A DNA stretch of 64,000 nt from Dyadobacter chenhuakuii (GCF_023821985.2 NZ_CP099631.1:1-64000); one strand, 5' to 3'; shown: positions 17,494 to 27,417, counted from the stretch's first letter. Program-made: numbers and translations. The notes: a model not told the origin generated them from the sequence alone.

Positions 17494-17847
17494 TTATAAC
17501 GTCTGGCTCAGCTTGTTAAATTCAACTGTTGGATAGAAAAAGTCATCATTCATCAGCGAGCATAACCCTAAGATTTGGTCCCCTTCAAACGCCACTTTTA
17601 CCAGATGTCCTTCCAAATCTCGGGTTTTATCCACAGAACAGATCTGAAAGCACCTTTGAATAAAGTGTCCTACCAGATTGACCCCGGAGTTAGGGATCGA
17701 CGAAAATAGGTCCGGGCCCCCAAAAACAACGTATTGGTCGTGCAGTTTTAATTCTATGCTTGCAGACAATGCATCTAGGTCTATTAATTGGATCTGAAAA
17801 TCAATGATTTCGCCGATCCCAATATGAATTTTCTCGTTCATCAACAT
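17494..17847 (-). CDS. Hypothetical protein, paralogue of 22081-22467
   Basis: 117 residues (start ATG 17847, or 17841). It shares with the protein at 22081-22467 the spaced motifs I.DF.I..I, ALSASIEL, FGGP..F.SIPN.G, GHF..RCFQI.SV..TR..EG and D.FF.P...F.KL. Such even, low-identity similarity indicates true paralogues of a small beta-rich fold. Function unknown. Its 5' end lies back to back with the Fpg-type gene at 17916. Confidence 0.7.
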   Translation of the reverse strand: MLMNEKIHIGIGEIIDFQIQLIDLDALSASIELKLHDQYVVFGGPDLFSSIPNSGVNLVGHFIQRCFQICSVDKTRDLEGHLVKVAFEGDQILGLCSLMNDDFFYPTVEFNKLSQTL

Positions 17848-17915
17848 TGTTTTGCTCCAAACTAATAAAAAGTTGCATCATCTTATTACTTTCAGAATTC
17901 GAAAATCAACTAGCC

Positions 17916-18698
17916 ATGCCAGAAGTACCCGAACTTAATCTTGTGGGCCTGACCCTGCAGAAACATTTTAAAGGCCAAAAATTTAAAAGAATTGAAGTGC
18001 TTTGGAAAAAGCGCGTCAAGGCCAGTGAAGAAGAATTTAACGAGACATTGAAAGGGGCAACCCTGAAATCTGTTACCCGAAATGGAAAGGAGCTTCACTT
18101 AAAATTTGATAATGATGCTATTTTGGGCATCCATATGATGTTAACGGGCAAAATGATTTTGATGCCAACCGACCAAGATTTAAGAAATCCGATCTTCGAA
18201 TTAACCTTTGAGAACGGTGCGGGCATCGTTGTGTTGGATGGGCTCGGCCAGGCAAAGCCTATTTTGAACCCTGAGGTACCCGCCGTGCCCGACATTATGG
18301 GAGACGATTTCACGGGCGAGTATTTGGCAAAGGTCCTTGCAAAGGCGGGCGGCAAAATAAAGGAGGTGATTCAAAACCAAAAATGGATCCGCGGAATTGG
18401 CAGTGCTTACGCCGACGAAATCTTGTGGGCTGCCAAGATATCTCCTTTTTCCGTTGCCAAGAACATCCCTGCTGACAAAGTAGAAGACCTTTACAAGGCA
18501 ATCCGGGACGTCACGGTTGAAGCCACAGCACAGTTAGAGCAACTTAAAACATCCGATGATGTTTTCGAGATGGAAAACAAAGATCACCGCTTTGTCCATA
18601 ATCCTAAAAAAACACATTCTCCTGAAGGAGAGGAGATCATTGTTGGTAAAATAGGAAGTGGAAGGACTTATTATACTAAAAGTCAGACCTTATATTAA
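17916..18698 (+). CDS. Fpg/Nei-type DNA glycosylase, zinc-less
   Basis: 260 residues from ATG 17916; upstream in-frame sequence lacks homology, and the family needs Met-Pro-Glu at the N-terminus. P2 and E3 are the catalytic pair. RNGK (55-58) carries the conserved lysine, IHMMLTG (72-78) follows, and the helix-two-turn-helix motif IRGIGSAYADEILWAAKISP is at 158-177. The C-terminal zinc finger is replaced: no CxxC pairs, ending GSGRTYYTKSQTLY, so this is a zinc-less variant. The family excises oxidised bases and nicks the DNA backbone. A second copy follows 8 bp downstream. Confidence 0.9.
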   Translation: MPEVPELNLVGLTLQKHFKGQKFKRIEVLWKKRVKASEEEFNETLKGATLKSVTRNGKELHLKFDNDAILGIHMMLTGKMILMPTDQDLRNPIFELTFENGAGIVVLDGLGQAKPILNPEVPAVPDIMGDDFTGEYLAKVLAKAGGKIKEVIQNQKWIRGIGSAYADEILWAAKISPFSVAKNIPADKVEDLYKAIRDVTVEATAQLEQLKTSDDVFEMENKDHRFVHNPKKTHSPEGEEIIVGKIGSGRTYYTKSQTLY

Positions 18699-18706
18699 TT
18701 TATGCC

Positions 18707-19500
18707 ATGCCAGAAGTCCCGGAATTATTAACATTACGACATAATCTCCTCAAACGCTTTAAAGGTCAAAACTGACAGAGTTTAATATAACCTGGGAACG
18801 AAAACTTAAAATGCCCAAGGAGAAAATAATCTCCGCAGTTAAAGGCGCCAAGTTGGTAGCCATTGAGCGGGTAGGCAAAACCTTAGAGCTTTACTTCAAC
18901 AACAAAGAAACTATTGGCTTCCATTTGATGCAAAGCGGCCGGGCATATTTGATCCCAGCTGATGGTGAGATAAAATGGAAAATTTGGGACATGGGCTTTG
19001 AGAGCGGCCATGGTTTCGGGATACATGACCCTTCGGGTCAAAGTCAACTGCACCTAAATCCTGTCACCCCGAAGGTGCCTGATGTTTTAACCGATAGTCT
19101 AACATTTGACTATTTGAAATCTAACTTTCAAAAAAACAAACAGGTACTTTTAAAACCCTTGTTGACTAACCCAAAATATATACGTGGGCTGGGCAACGCG
19201 TATGTTGATGAAATCTTGTGGGAGGTCAAAGTTTCGCCTTCATCGGTTGCTTGTTTAGTTCCAGATCAGAAAATACATGATATCGTTTCCGCTATCGAAT
19301 CAGTGCTATTGAATGCCGAAAAGGAAATCAGGAAAGTAACTGGCCCCGATGCTTTGATGATTGAAAAAAGGGATTTTATGAAAGTTCATAACCACAAGCT
19401 TGATAGGGACCCTGATGGGAATGAAATAATCAAAGGTATGGTTGGTAGGGCAAAAACATACTGGACTGAAAGTCAGGTAATTTATGAGCGGAAACACTAG
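18707..19500 (+). pseudogene. Second Fpg/Nei-type glycosylase, frameshifted near the N-terminus
   Basis: Starts MPEVPELLTL at 18707 and keeps the catalytic PE pair. The frame breaks after FKGQN near 18770: restoring one A in the run ggtcaaaactg gives GQKLTEFNITWERKLKMP, which joins the long frame to 19500. The rest is intact: GFHLMQSGR, the H2TH region IRGLGNAYVDEILWEVKVSP, and a zinc-less C-terminus. It is a divergent tandem paralogue of the upstream gene. Without its first ~25 residues the internal ATG product (from 18811) would lack catalytic Pro/Glu. The break in an A-run could also be a sequencing error. Confidence 0.8.
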
Positions 19501-19519
19501 TTATATGGCAGGACATTAG

Positions 19520-20184
19520 GATCATGACGATTCAAACCCTTGCCTAAATAGTAATATAAGTCCTTCCGGAAAGGAGCTCGACCACTTTGGCAATGACCCA
19601 CAAAAGCTGAAAGCATTTGCGCGTGAAGTGATGAAAGAGTATGCAGAGAATTTCAACAAAGGGTTATCTGAGCAGGATATTAAGTATTACGGCAAGATTG
19701 AATACAACCGGTATTACACCCATGAAGATCCGGAAGTAAAGCAGGGCATCCGCAGGCGCGGCGAAGCAAAGGAAGGGAGCCATATACATGCGCAGCTGAT
19801 CGCGAGCCGCAAGACGGCAGACAATGCCCGGCTGAACAGCCCCTTGACCAAACACCGGGGAGCAACGTCGGCCACAGTCAGAAATTTGGACAGTTTGACC
19901 GGCTAGATTTTACGGAGCGCTGCGAGAAAGCTTTTGACCGAACGTTCGGCTATGAACGTGAGCTAAGCAAAACGTTCCAATATCGGAAGGTGATGCTCAA
20001 CGGGACTGCTATGGAGCGTGCCGATATGATTGTGGCTGAACGAAGCCACCAGGAAAAACAGGTTAAAGAGCAAAGCCTGGCTTTGGAGCCGAACAAAGGG
20101 GAAAAGAAGGAGCTGGCGCAGCAGCCGGAAATCAAGCCCCGGCAGGAGCAGCAGAAAAAGCGTGGTTTCGGATTTAGTATTTAA
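19520..20184 (+). pseudogene. DUF5712-like mobilization protein fragment, frameshifted
   Basis: An open frame reads SPSGKELDHFGNDPQKLKAF, YAENFNKGLSEQDIKYYGKI, RYYTHEDPEVKQGIRRRGEA and breaks near 19860; the next frame continues with GHSQKFGQFDRLDFTERCEK and ends PEIKPRQEQQKKRGFGFSI at 20184. This matches DUF5712, relaxase-like proteins of Bacteroidetes mobile elements. The N-terminal ~100 residues are missing. A second copy of its C-terminal end lies at 29880-30050 on the other strand. Confidence 0.75.
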
Positions 20185-20217
20185 TCATCAACACTTTAAT
20201 TTCAAACTAACTGTCTT

Positions 20218-20667
20218 ATGACCAAACTAGCAAAGTTGCTTTTCGTTCTGCTTTTTCTTTTGGCTTCAAGTGCAAACCAAAAATGCTTTGGTCAAGATTC
20301 TTTTGGTTTAGACTATATAGACAGTTATCCAGTTAAAGTTGATGGCGAAAGTAGCTACTTCACTTATGATACGACCAGTTTGGCCAAAGGAAAGTTTGTA
20401 TTTGTTGTTAGCGGGAGCAGAACAGCTTTTTTTAAAACGGATGGCAAAATTGTAATTGTCAGTGGACTAAAAAGGCAAGCAAAGCAAAATGGTTATACTG
20501 ACCGCTTTGAAGGCTCTGGTTATTATATCACATTAGATGTAAGTAAGGGCAAGAAAATTAGTGAAAGCCAGACAAATTACGTGGGAGAGCTAAAAATTTC
20601 TCAGGGTAACAAAGTGAAGACCATCAAGATCAATGGAATAAATGAAGAGTACGAACTTAATAAGTAA
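20218..20667 (+). CDS. Secreted hypothetical protein
   Basis: 149 residues. Clear signal peptide (LAKLLFVLLFLLASSANQKC, with cleavage near FGQ). The mature part is beta-rich and polar with no recognised domain. It starts 34 bp after the DUF5712 fragment and is probably acquired cargo. Function unknown. Confidence 0.65.
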   Translation: MTKLAKLLFVLLFLLASSANQKCFGQDSFGLDYIDSYPVKVDGESSYFTYDTTSLAKGKFVFVVSGSRTAFFKTDGKIVIVSGLKRQAKQNGYTDRFEGSGYYITLDVSKGKKISESQTNYVGELKISQGNKVKTIKINGINEEYELNK

Positions 20668-20908
20668 TTATGGTACTTGAATAATCCAATCTCCAAGTAG
20701 TAGAATCGGCGGCAACAAATTGGATGAACCCCAGAATTGGCCTACTGAGTTTAGATAACCCTTTTTATGTTAAACAACAAAACATAGAACAAGAGGGTGA
20801 GAGGTGACTTGGCGAAGTTCTTCGAATAGTACAAGGAAAGCGCACTTCTCCCATTTTGTTCCGGATCAGCAGTTGCATTAAGTCGCGCTGCCTCAATGCC
20901 GTCGTTAG

Positions 20909-21538
20909 CTAAAATCTTTTTCCAACAGACAAGGAAAATTGTGGAAAGATTACATCTCCATTCGTATCCAATTGAAGGCCAGCCAAAGCACCAACTACAA
21001 TATTTTTTCTAAATGTATATCTAGCAAACAGCTGTGTTATTGCAACGGCTGCAATAGTGCGTTGTGGCTCAGTATTTCTAAGAATCCTTACTGGTACAGG
21101 ATATCCAGTAAGAGCAGGAAATAGTATTTCTCTATCATCTGCCAATGAAGTTGATTGATACCGAGCAGCGACACCCAACTTGATACCATAGTCAGCGTTT
21201 TTTGTACGAACTGCATGATAACCGATCTTTCCTGCTAATTGCATTCCTGCTGTGGTAAATCTATAAGACATGTCTTCACGAGGAAAATTATCTAGCTGCA
21301 CTAACAATTGATCTTCACCATCATGAATGGTCATTGCAAGTTCGGTTGACCAAGACAATTTGGGCCGAAATTGCTGCTCATATTCAAAGCCGACCATTAG
21401 CCCATATAAATCGCCAGTACCACTTTTTCCAGTACCAAGGTTAACGCTGAATATCCGTTTGGGCAACTCTTGAATTCTTTGCCCGAAAACACTTATGTGC
21501 ATAAGAAGGCCTACAACTACTAAAAGGATATTTTTCAT
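20909..21538 (-). CDS. Outer-membrane beta-barrel-like protein
   Basis: 209 residues with a signal peptide (NILLVVVGLLMHISVFG) and alternating strands ending in FSLSVGKRF, the terminal aromatic expected for a barrel inserted by the BAM machinery. Similar to short porin-family proteins of Bacteroidetes; pore function not shown. Another barrel-like gene is at 28427. Confidence 0.65.
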   Translation of the reverse strand: MKNILLVVVGLLMHISVFGQRIQELPKRIFSVNLGTGKSGTGDLYGLMVGFEYEQQFRPKLSWSTELAMTIHDGEDQLLVQLDNFPREDMSYRFTTAGMQLAGKIGYHAVRTKNADYGIKLGVAARYQSTSLADDREILFPALTGYPVPVRILRNTEPQRTIAAVAITQLFARYTFRKNIVVGALAGLQLDTNGDVIFPQFSLSVGKRF

Positions 21539-22080
21539 ACCGATGTTTAGATGGCCGGGTAGTCCCCAGTCTCACCAATATATAGCAAATGGTGGGATTT
21601 CCTTTAATTTATTCATACACGTCGACACTTCTAAGGACGAAAAACTAGTCTCACCAAACGTCCATTCTGTGCGACACTGCGTGTGGGCGCCACGCTAGCC
21701 GAATCCGGTTGAAAAAGCGCCTCAAATAGCGGTCTCGCGAATCAATGTATCGCCTCAAGACGCGGAATTGAGTTTGTAATACAGGCAATTTAGTGCAACA
21801 GAATAAAACGTTGGGATCCACAATTCTGCGACGGGAGGACGAGACAGGACCAAATATCACAAAACCCAGCTCTACAAATGACAACGGAAGCAGGCCGAAA
21901 AGCTGGCATAAGTAGCCATCGAAGTGATGGATTATGTGCTAACAGTCAAAGATGGATGGATAGTGGACCTCAATAAAGATGGGACATTTAAAGGGCTACC
22001 TAAATGGAAAAATAGGTAAATTCTGTTTGGCTCAGATTCATAAAATTTCTTGGCTTGTAATTATTGAATCCCACTAGTGA
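21539..22080. other. Intergenic, with a possible coding remnant
   Basis: Mostly no coding signal. A short open stretch at 21927-22019 (MDYVLTVKDGWIVDLNKDGT, 30 residues in all) reads like the C-terminus of a lost protein. It has no family I can name. Confidence 0.3.
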
Positions 22081-22467
22081 TCACTCGTCAGTATGATCAC
22101 CTTTTTCCAATTTCTCAAAATCCAGGCCGGGAAAGAAGAACTTGTCGCTATCCAGAGAAGCAATTGCAACTACCTTACCATTACTTATTAGCGCTTTGAT
22201 CGTCATGCCCTCCATTTCACGAGTGCTTTTCACAGAGAGTATCTGAAAGCAACGCAATACGAAATGGCCGAAGAAATCTAAACCTTCATTTGGAATGGAA
22301 AAGAACATACTGGGCCCGCCAAATTCATAATAATCTTCTCCGACTCGCACCTCAATTGATGCTGAGAGCGCACTTCCCGAGTTCATTATGGCAGAGCTAA
22401 GATCGCCAATCGCATGAATTTCAAAATCAACTACTTCGGCTATTACTGGCACTATTGGATTATCCAT
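22081..22467 (-). CDS. Hypothetical protein, paralogue of 17494-17847
   Basis: 128 residues from ATG 22467. Shares ALSASIEV, FGGPSMFFSIPNEGLDFFGH, RCFQILSVKSTREMEG and FFFPGLDFEKLEKG with the 17494-17847 protein. It ends in an acidic tail (HTDE). Soluble, no signal peptide. Function unknown. Confidence 0.7.
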   Translation of the reverse strand: MDNPIVPVIAEVVDFEIHAIGDLSSAIMNSGSALSASIEVRVGEDYYEFGGPSMFFSIPNEGLDFFGHFVLRCFQILSVKSTREMEGMTIKALISNGKVVAIASLDSDKFFFPGLDFEKLEKGDHTDE

Positions 22468-22572
22468 AATGTATTTTGTTGAATACTTTTATCCAAGCAT
22501 CTGCCTAAATATAGAGTAAAAAGATTTCGATTGAACTACACAGTGTAGCGACAACCCAATTTTGTTAGGGGT

Positions 22573-22749
22573 TCATTTATTTAAATACTCCCTTACAGCC
22601 TTTGCAGATGTGCCCGCCTTTTGTACTGCCTGCTTTAACTCTTCCTTAGAAACATTTAAGGCTTTCGTCCAGTAGTCCAGTTCATAATCTTCGTTAACGT
22701 TAATCTTGCTGCTGTCAGCTGGTCCTTTTTTGCTTTTGTCGTCGGCCAT
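22573..22749 (-). CDS. DUF3606 miniprotein
   Basis: 58 residues, ATG at 22749, TGA at 22573. It reads ADDKSKKGPADSSKINVNED, then YELDYWTKALNVSKEELKQA and VQKAGTSAKAVREYLNK: the DUF3606 pattern (a highly charged start, the core I.VNEDYE..YW...., and VG.SA..V). Its function is unknown, but such proteins are common in stress and DNA-repair neighbourhoods. It lies 114 bp from, and divergent to, ligD. Confidence 0.85.
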   Translation of the reverse strand: MADDKSKKGPADSSKINVNEDYELDYWTKALNVSKEELKQAVQKAGTSAKAVREYLNK

Positions 22750-22863
22750 AATTGAATTATTATTGATTGTTGATCAGGATCATAAAAAAGCCGTACCCGA
22801 ACGCTTGGCACATACTTTGATGGATAAGTTTTCTGGATCTCAAACTCTTACCTATCACGTGTT

Positions 22864-25557
22864 ATGAGCCTTACCAAATACAATGAAAAGCGGTCTTCAA
22901 GTAAAACGCCCGAGCCATTTGGCGGAAAACCTGATAAAAAGGTTCTTCGGTTCGTTGTACAAAAACATGCTGCATCACATCTACACTACGATTTTCGTCT
23001 GGAAATGGACGGGGTGCTTAAAAGCTGGGCGGTTCCCAAAGGGCCCTCACTGGATCCGGATGTAAAGCGGCTTGCAATGATGGTTGAAGATCACCCTTAT
23101 GATTACCGCACTTTTGAAGGGATTATCCCCAAAGGGGAGTATGGTGGGGGGACGGTGATGGTCTGGGACCAGGGCACCTTCGAGCCTTGGGAAGATCCAG
23201 CAAAAGACAAAAAGGACAACGAAAAGAAACTGCTTCACCAGCTGTACTCGGGCAAGATTAAATTTGTGCTTAATGGACAGAAACTCAATGGCAGCTTTGC
23301 TTTGGTCAAAGCGCATGGTAGGGGAGAGAATGCATGGCTGCTAATGAAACTGGAAGACGAGTATGCCTCAAAGGACGACGTAGCACTGCAAGATAAATCT
23401 GTCGTTTCTGGTCTGGACTTACAGCAGATCGCAGCAAGTAGCGATAACGTCTATGGCAGCGATAAAAAAAGAGGCAAAAAGACGGCCTCAAAAAAGGCAG
23501 TTAAAGAAACACTTGAAAAGCAAGTTGATCCCGATGATACGCAGGTGCCGCAGCCGGCCACGGACGTCGCAGCGATTTTGACAAAAGCCCCGAAAGGTAA
23601 ATTTGATAATACCATCAAACCTATGCTGGCTACGCTCGTGGACGCCCCTTTCGACGATGAAGGATGGCAATATGAAGTTAAATGGGATGGCTACCGCGCG
23701 CTGGCCTTCATGAATGGGGCAGAAGCAGAGCTGAAATCCCGGAATAACAAATCCTTTGATGATAAATTTTATCCGGTGCTTGCCGCTGTCAAGAGATGGG
23801 GAGTGAATGCGGTCGTCGACGGTGAGATCGTCGTAGTCAATGAGAATGGCATAAGCAATTTCAATAATCTTCAAAACTGGCGAAGCGAAGCGGACGGGCA
23901 GCTCCTTTTCTACGTTTTTGACGTGCTTTGGCTGGACGGCAAAAACTTGATGGGATTGACCCAGCAGGAGCGAAGTGCCGTGCTTCTTTCGCTAATACCA
24001 GAAGATGACATTATCCGCACCGGTTTCAGTGTCCAGGCCACAGGGACAGATTTTTTCAATGTTGCCAAAGACATGGGACTGGAAGGGATCATTGCCAAAA
24101 GGTCGGATAGTACTTATGTGCCTGGTGACCGCTCAAAAAACTGGCTTAAAATTAAAGTCCAGAAAAGGCAGGAGGTCATCATCGCGGGCTACACAAAGAA
24201 TGATGGTTCACCCAAATCATTTAGTGCGTTGCTGCTGGGCGCTTACCGCCATGGCCGCCTGGAATATGTAGGCAAGGTTGGGACCGGCTTCAATGATAAA
24301 CAGCAAAGGGAGATGATTGCGCAATTTAAGCCTCTCATTATTGAAGACGCGCCATTTGACGCCATGCCCGATTATAATAAACCATCCCGGTTTCGCCGTA
24401 ACCCGCCACATGCAAGCGCAACATGGCTTAAACCGGAACTCGTATGTGAGATTAATTTTACGGAAATCACGGAAGATGGCGTGTTTCGCCACCCATCGTT
24501 CCTAGCACTTAGGGAAGACAAGAATGCCAGGGAAGTTGTCATTGAGACCGCATCAGATACTGAGGAAGTAATCGAGAAAACTCCTGGCCCGACGATCAAA
24601 GACGTAATAAAGCCCCCACAACGCAGCGCGGTTAAAACGCTTTTGAACCCCAAAGAGAAGACACAATGCAAAAAACTCAATGGGCAGGAGCTTAAATTTA
24701 CAAACCTTGACAAAATCTACTGGCCGGATGAAAAGATAACCAAGCGCCAGATGCTCAATTACTATTATCAGGTTGCGCCCTACATCTTGCCTTACCTGAA
24801 AGACAGGCCAGAATCACTTAACCGGCATCCGGGTGGTATTAAAGGTCCCAGCTTTTACCAAAAGGATGTCACTGGCAAGGTGCCCAGTTGGATGACCACC
24901 TATCTTTATCATAGCAATGATGAGCCCGAAGACAAGAACTACCTGATTGCAAACGATGAAGCAACGCTTCTATACATGGCAAATCTGGGTGCGATTGAAA
25001 TCAATCCGTGGAGCTCAACGACCGATAACCCTGATAACCCTACATGGTGCGTGATTGATTTAGATCCCGCCGACAAAACGACGTTTGACCAGGTGGTCCA
25101 GGCTGCGCAGGTCACAAAAAGCGTATTGGACGAGCTGGGCGTGCCATCGTATCCTAAAACAAGTGGGTCAACCGGCATCCATATTTATATTCCTTTTGAA
25201 GGCCAGTATACCTATGAGCAATCCAAGGAATTTGCAAGGGTTGTTGTAACGCTCGTACACCGTCAAATACCAGAATTCACGAGTCTGGAAAGGGCAGTTA
25301 AAGCCAGGAATGGAAAAATGTACCTGGACTTCCTGCAAAACCGTCCTGGCGCAACGCTGGCCGCACCATACTCCGTACGTCCCAAACCCGGTGCAACCGT
25401 GTCGATGCCGCTGCACTGGGACGAAGTAAAACCAGGGCTTAAAATGTCTGATTTCACGATTTTTAACGCAATGGAGCGGCTGCAAGGCCAGGGCGACCTT
25501 TTCAGTCCCGTGCTGGGAAAAGGAATTGATTTGCGCAAGATCGTTGGGGAAGACTGA
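22864..25557 (+). CDS. ligD: Multifunctional non-homologous end-joining ligase LigD
   Basis: 897 residues in the order phosphoesterase, ligase, polymerase. The 3'-phosphoesterase domain (about 25-165) has QKHAASHLHYDFRLE with H35, H39, H41 and D43. A lysine-rich linker (~200-250) leads to the ATP-dependent ligase with KWDGYR (nucleotidyl lysine K273). The primase-polymerase domain (about 600-890) has CVIDLDPAD with the acidic DxD pair and TSGSTGIHIYIPF. LigD normally works with Ku in double-strand break repair, but no Ku gene is in this window. It heads a repair group with Xth just downstream (24 bp gap). Confidence 0.96.
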   Translation: MSLTKYNEKRSSSKTPEPFGGKPDKKVLRFVVQKHAASHLHYDFRLEMDGVLKSWAVPKGPSLDPDVKRLAMMVEDHPYDYRTFEGIIPKGEYGGGTVMVWDQGTFEPWEDPAKDKKDNEKKLLHQLYSGKIKFVLNGQKLNGSFALVKAHGRGENAWLLMKLEDEYASKDDVALQDKSVVSGLDLQQIAASSDNVYGSDKKRGKKTASKKAVKETLEKQVDPDDTQVPQPATDVAAILTKAPKGKFDNTIKPMLATLVDAPFDDEGWQYEVKWDGYRALAFMNGAEAELKSRNNKSFDDKFYPVLAAVKRWGVNAVVDGEIVVVNENGISNFNNLQNWRSEADGQLLFYVFDVLWLDGKNLMGLTQQERSAVLLSLIPEDDIIRTGFSVQATGTDFFNVAKDMGLEGIIAKRSDSTYVPGDRSKNWLKIKVQKRQEVIIAGYTKNDGSPKSFSALLLGAYRHGRLEYVGKVGTGFNDKQQREMIAQFKPLIIEDAPFDAMPDYNKPSRFRRNPPHASATWLKPELVCEINFTEITEDGVFRHPSFLALREDKNAREVVIETASDTEEVIEKTPGPTIKDVIKPPQRSAVKTLLNPKEKTQCKKLNGQELKFTNLDKIYWPDEKITKRQMLNYYYQVAPYILPYLKDRPESLNRHPGGIKGPSFYQKDVTGKVPSWMTTYLYHSNDEPEDKNYLIANDEATLLYMANLGAIEINPWSSTTDNPDNPTWCVIDLDPADKTTFDQVVQAAQVTKSVLDELGVPSYPKTSGSTGIHIYIPFEGQYTYEQSKEFARVVVTLVHRQIPEFTSLERAVKARNGKMYLDFLQNRPGATLAAPYSVRPKPGATVSMPLHWDEVKPGLKMSDFTIFNAMERLQGQGDLFSPVLGKGIDLRKIVGED

Positions 25558-25581
25558 AAACTTCGAATAGCCTAAGAAAAA

Positions 25582-26364
25582 GTGAAGATAGCCACATATA
25601 ATATAAACGGGATTAATGGGCGCTTGCAGGTACTGCTCAGGTGGCTGGCCGAAGCGCAGCCTGACATTGTTTGTTTGCAGGAGCTGAAAGCTCCGCAGGA
25701 CAAATTTCCCAAAAAAGCGCTGCTGGATGCTGGATATAATGCTGTCTGGCATGGACAAAAGATGTGGAATGGTGTAGCTATCCTGGCAAAGGGAAAAGAG
25801 CTTCAAGAAGTCAGAAATACATTGCCTGGGGATGATCAGGATGATCATAGCCGCTATATAGAAGCAATCGTTGACAGGATGCTGATCTGCTGCCTGTACC
25901 TGCCTAATGGAAATCCTGCTCCGGGGCCGAAGTTCGAATACAAGCTTGCCTGGCTGAAAAGATTAAAGAAGCATGCAAAATACCTACTTTCCGAAGAAGT
26001 CCCAGTTGTTTTAGCAGGGGACTATAACGTCATACCCACAGAGAGGGATGTTTATAAACCCGAGCGGTGGGAAAGCAATGCACTTTATTTCCCCCAAGCC
26101 CGCAAAGCATATAAAGAATTAGTTGACCAGGGATGGACAGATTCTATTCGGCACTTGTACCCACAGGAAACCGTATACACGTTCTGGGATTACCTTCGAA
26201 ATGCCTATGGCCGCAATGCCGGCCTTCGTCTGGACCACCTGCTTTTAAGCCCTCAGATTGCCGGCCGCCTGATCGGGGCAGGTGTCGACACGCATGTTCG
26301 TGGGTGGGAAAAGTCAAGTGACCATGCACCAGCATGGATCGAGCTTTTGGAAAATGAAAATTAA
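25582..26364 (+). CDS. xth: Exodeoxyribonuclease III / AP endonuclease (Xth family)
   Basis: 260 residues, GTG start at 25582 (the first residues KIATYNINGINGRL fit the family). Catalytic signatures are CLQELKAP (the metal-binding Glu), GDYNVIP and the C-terminal KSSDHAPAWIEL with the catalytic Asp-His. It cleaves abasic sites and trims 3' ends. In the same direction as ligD, and complementary to the Fpg glycosylases that generate abasic sites. Confidence 0.95.
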   Translation: MKIATYNINGINGRLQVLLRWLAEAQPDIVCLQELKAPQDKFPKKALLDAGYNAVWHGQKMWNGVAILAKGKELQEVRNTLPGDDQDDHSRYIEAIVDRMLICCLYLPNGNPAPGPKFEYKLAWLKRLKKHAKYLLSEEVPVVLAGDYNVIPTERDVYKPERWESNALYFPQARKAYKELVDQGWTDSIRHLYPQETVYTFWDYLRNAYGRNAGLRLDHLLLSPQIAGRLIGAGVDTHVRGWEKSSDHAPAWIELLENEN

Positions 26365-26383
26365 CATTTAACCTAATATTGCT

Positions 26384-26572
26384 ATGCCCTGGTATAATGG
26401 AGATTACCCACCATCCTATAAAAACCAACCGCTAAAAATTCGGGAGAAAGCGGTAGAGATTGCCAATGCCCTGTTGCTTGATGGCACAGACGAAGGCATT
26501 GCTATTGCAACAGGCTTAAAAAAGGCCCGGGAGTATTTCGATGATTTGAAAAATAAAGCTAACAATGAATAA
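26384..26572 (+). CDS. Small conserved protein, YdaT-like N-terminus
   Basis: 62 residues: MPWYNGDYPPSYKNQP, then KIREKAVEIANALLLDGTDE and GIAIATGLKKAREYF. The MPW..DYP....N....R.KA.EIANALL pattern is shared by small stress-associated proteins such as the start of B. subtilis YdaT. 19 bp after xth and probably in the same operon. Function unknown. Confidence 0.7.
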   Translation: MPWYNGDYPPSYKNQPLKIREKAVEIANALLLDGTDEGIAIATGLKKAREYFDDLKNKANNE

Positions 26573-26652
26573 TGCTTAATGGGAGTCCGTTAGCAATATT
26601 TACTAAGTTAACGCCCCAAAGTCCGTTATTTAGGACGACATAACCAATTCCA

Positions 26653-27189
26653 ATGAAAAACGTCAGCACAGTAAATGTTGTAATCGACATTCCGCACGAA
26701 ATACATCAGGAAGTCATTGGTAATCTTCCTTTCTCTTTGGCGGAGTTTGCTGGTATTACACAGCAGGGCCTGCTTATTGGCCAAGTGGAAAGTGGTGATA
26801 ACATTGAAGACTACCGCCAAATCTTAAAAGGTTTAGCACTCAGAAGGTTTCGGCTGGAATTTGGAGCTTTCAAAACCAGAAGTTACCAGAACAAGGAAAA
26901 CCCGTATGAGCTTTTACTGAGCATTAAAAAAACCAAGCAGTACAATGCCTTTAAACAGTCGCTGGTCCAGGGCATTGCAATGGTACCGATCAAAGATGTA
27001 GAATGGCTCATTGCTAGTGAGATTCCAATGTCATACGATGAAACAATGGAGGCAGTTTCGCATTTTCAACCTAAGCGTGTTAAGTCGTTTCTAGTCAGCC
27101 GCCTTCTGCTGACGCGTGAAGCAAGTGGATATGTCGAGTTTGACCTTCCCTTAACCCAGGAAAGTTTGCCATTATTCCCACTTCTTTAA
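26653..27189 (+). CDS. Hypothetical protein
   Basis: 178 residues, soluble, mixed alpha/beta (VNVVIDIPHEIHQEVIG, LRRFRLEFGAFKTRSYQ). No recognised domain or signal peptide. It lies between the repair genes and a repeat-containing gap. Confidence 0.6.
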   Translation: MKNVSTVNVVIDIPHEIHQEVIGNLPFSLAEFAGITQQGLLIGQVESGDNIEDYRQILKGLALRRFRLEFGAFKTRSYQNKENPYELLLSIKKTKQYNAFKQSLVQGIAMVPIKDVEWLIASEIPMSYDETMEAVSHFQPKRVKSFLVSRLLLTREASGYVEFDLPLTQESLPLFPLL

Positions 27190-27417
27190 CCATGGTCATG
27201 ATGAGATGATCGCTAACTTTATGGTGTTTTACGAACTCAGTAATTTCTCCTGCTGATTTGCGAGATGGCTATTTAAGCCGCTTTCCGGCAGTTCTTGATG
27301 CGCCTGGCGGCAGCCAGCCAGAGTAGCAGGAAACGGACGTTATTTGGACTTCAGTGTAAATTGGTTGCATCGAATTGTTTTGGACATATCTTAATCCTTT
27401 GAACATTCCTACTGCGT
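27190..27417. other. Gap holding a repeated element (copy also at 55505-55645)
   Basis: GTTCTTGATGCGCCT at 27291-27305 and further blocks (GCGGCAG, GAAACGGAC, CGAATTGTTTTG) recur in the same order near 55522-55650. No gene. The shared blocks suggest a degenerate mobile-element end or recombination site. Confidence 0.5.

Noticed and set aside
22864..25557. A Ku gene for LigD
   Set aside because: No open frame in the window has a Ku-like pattern.
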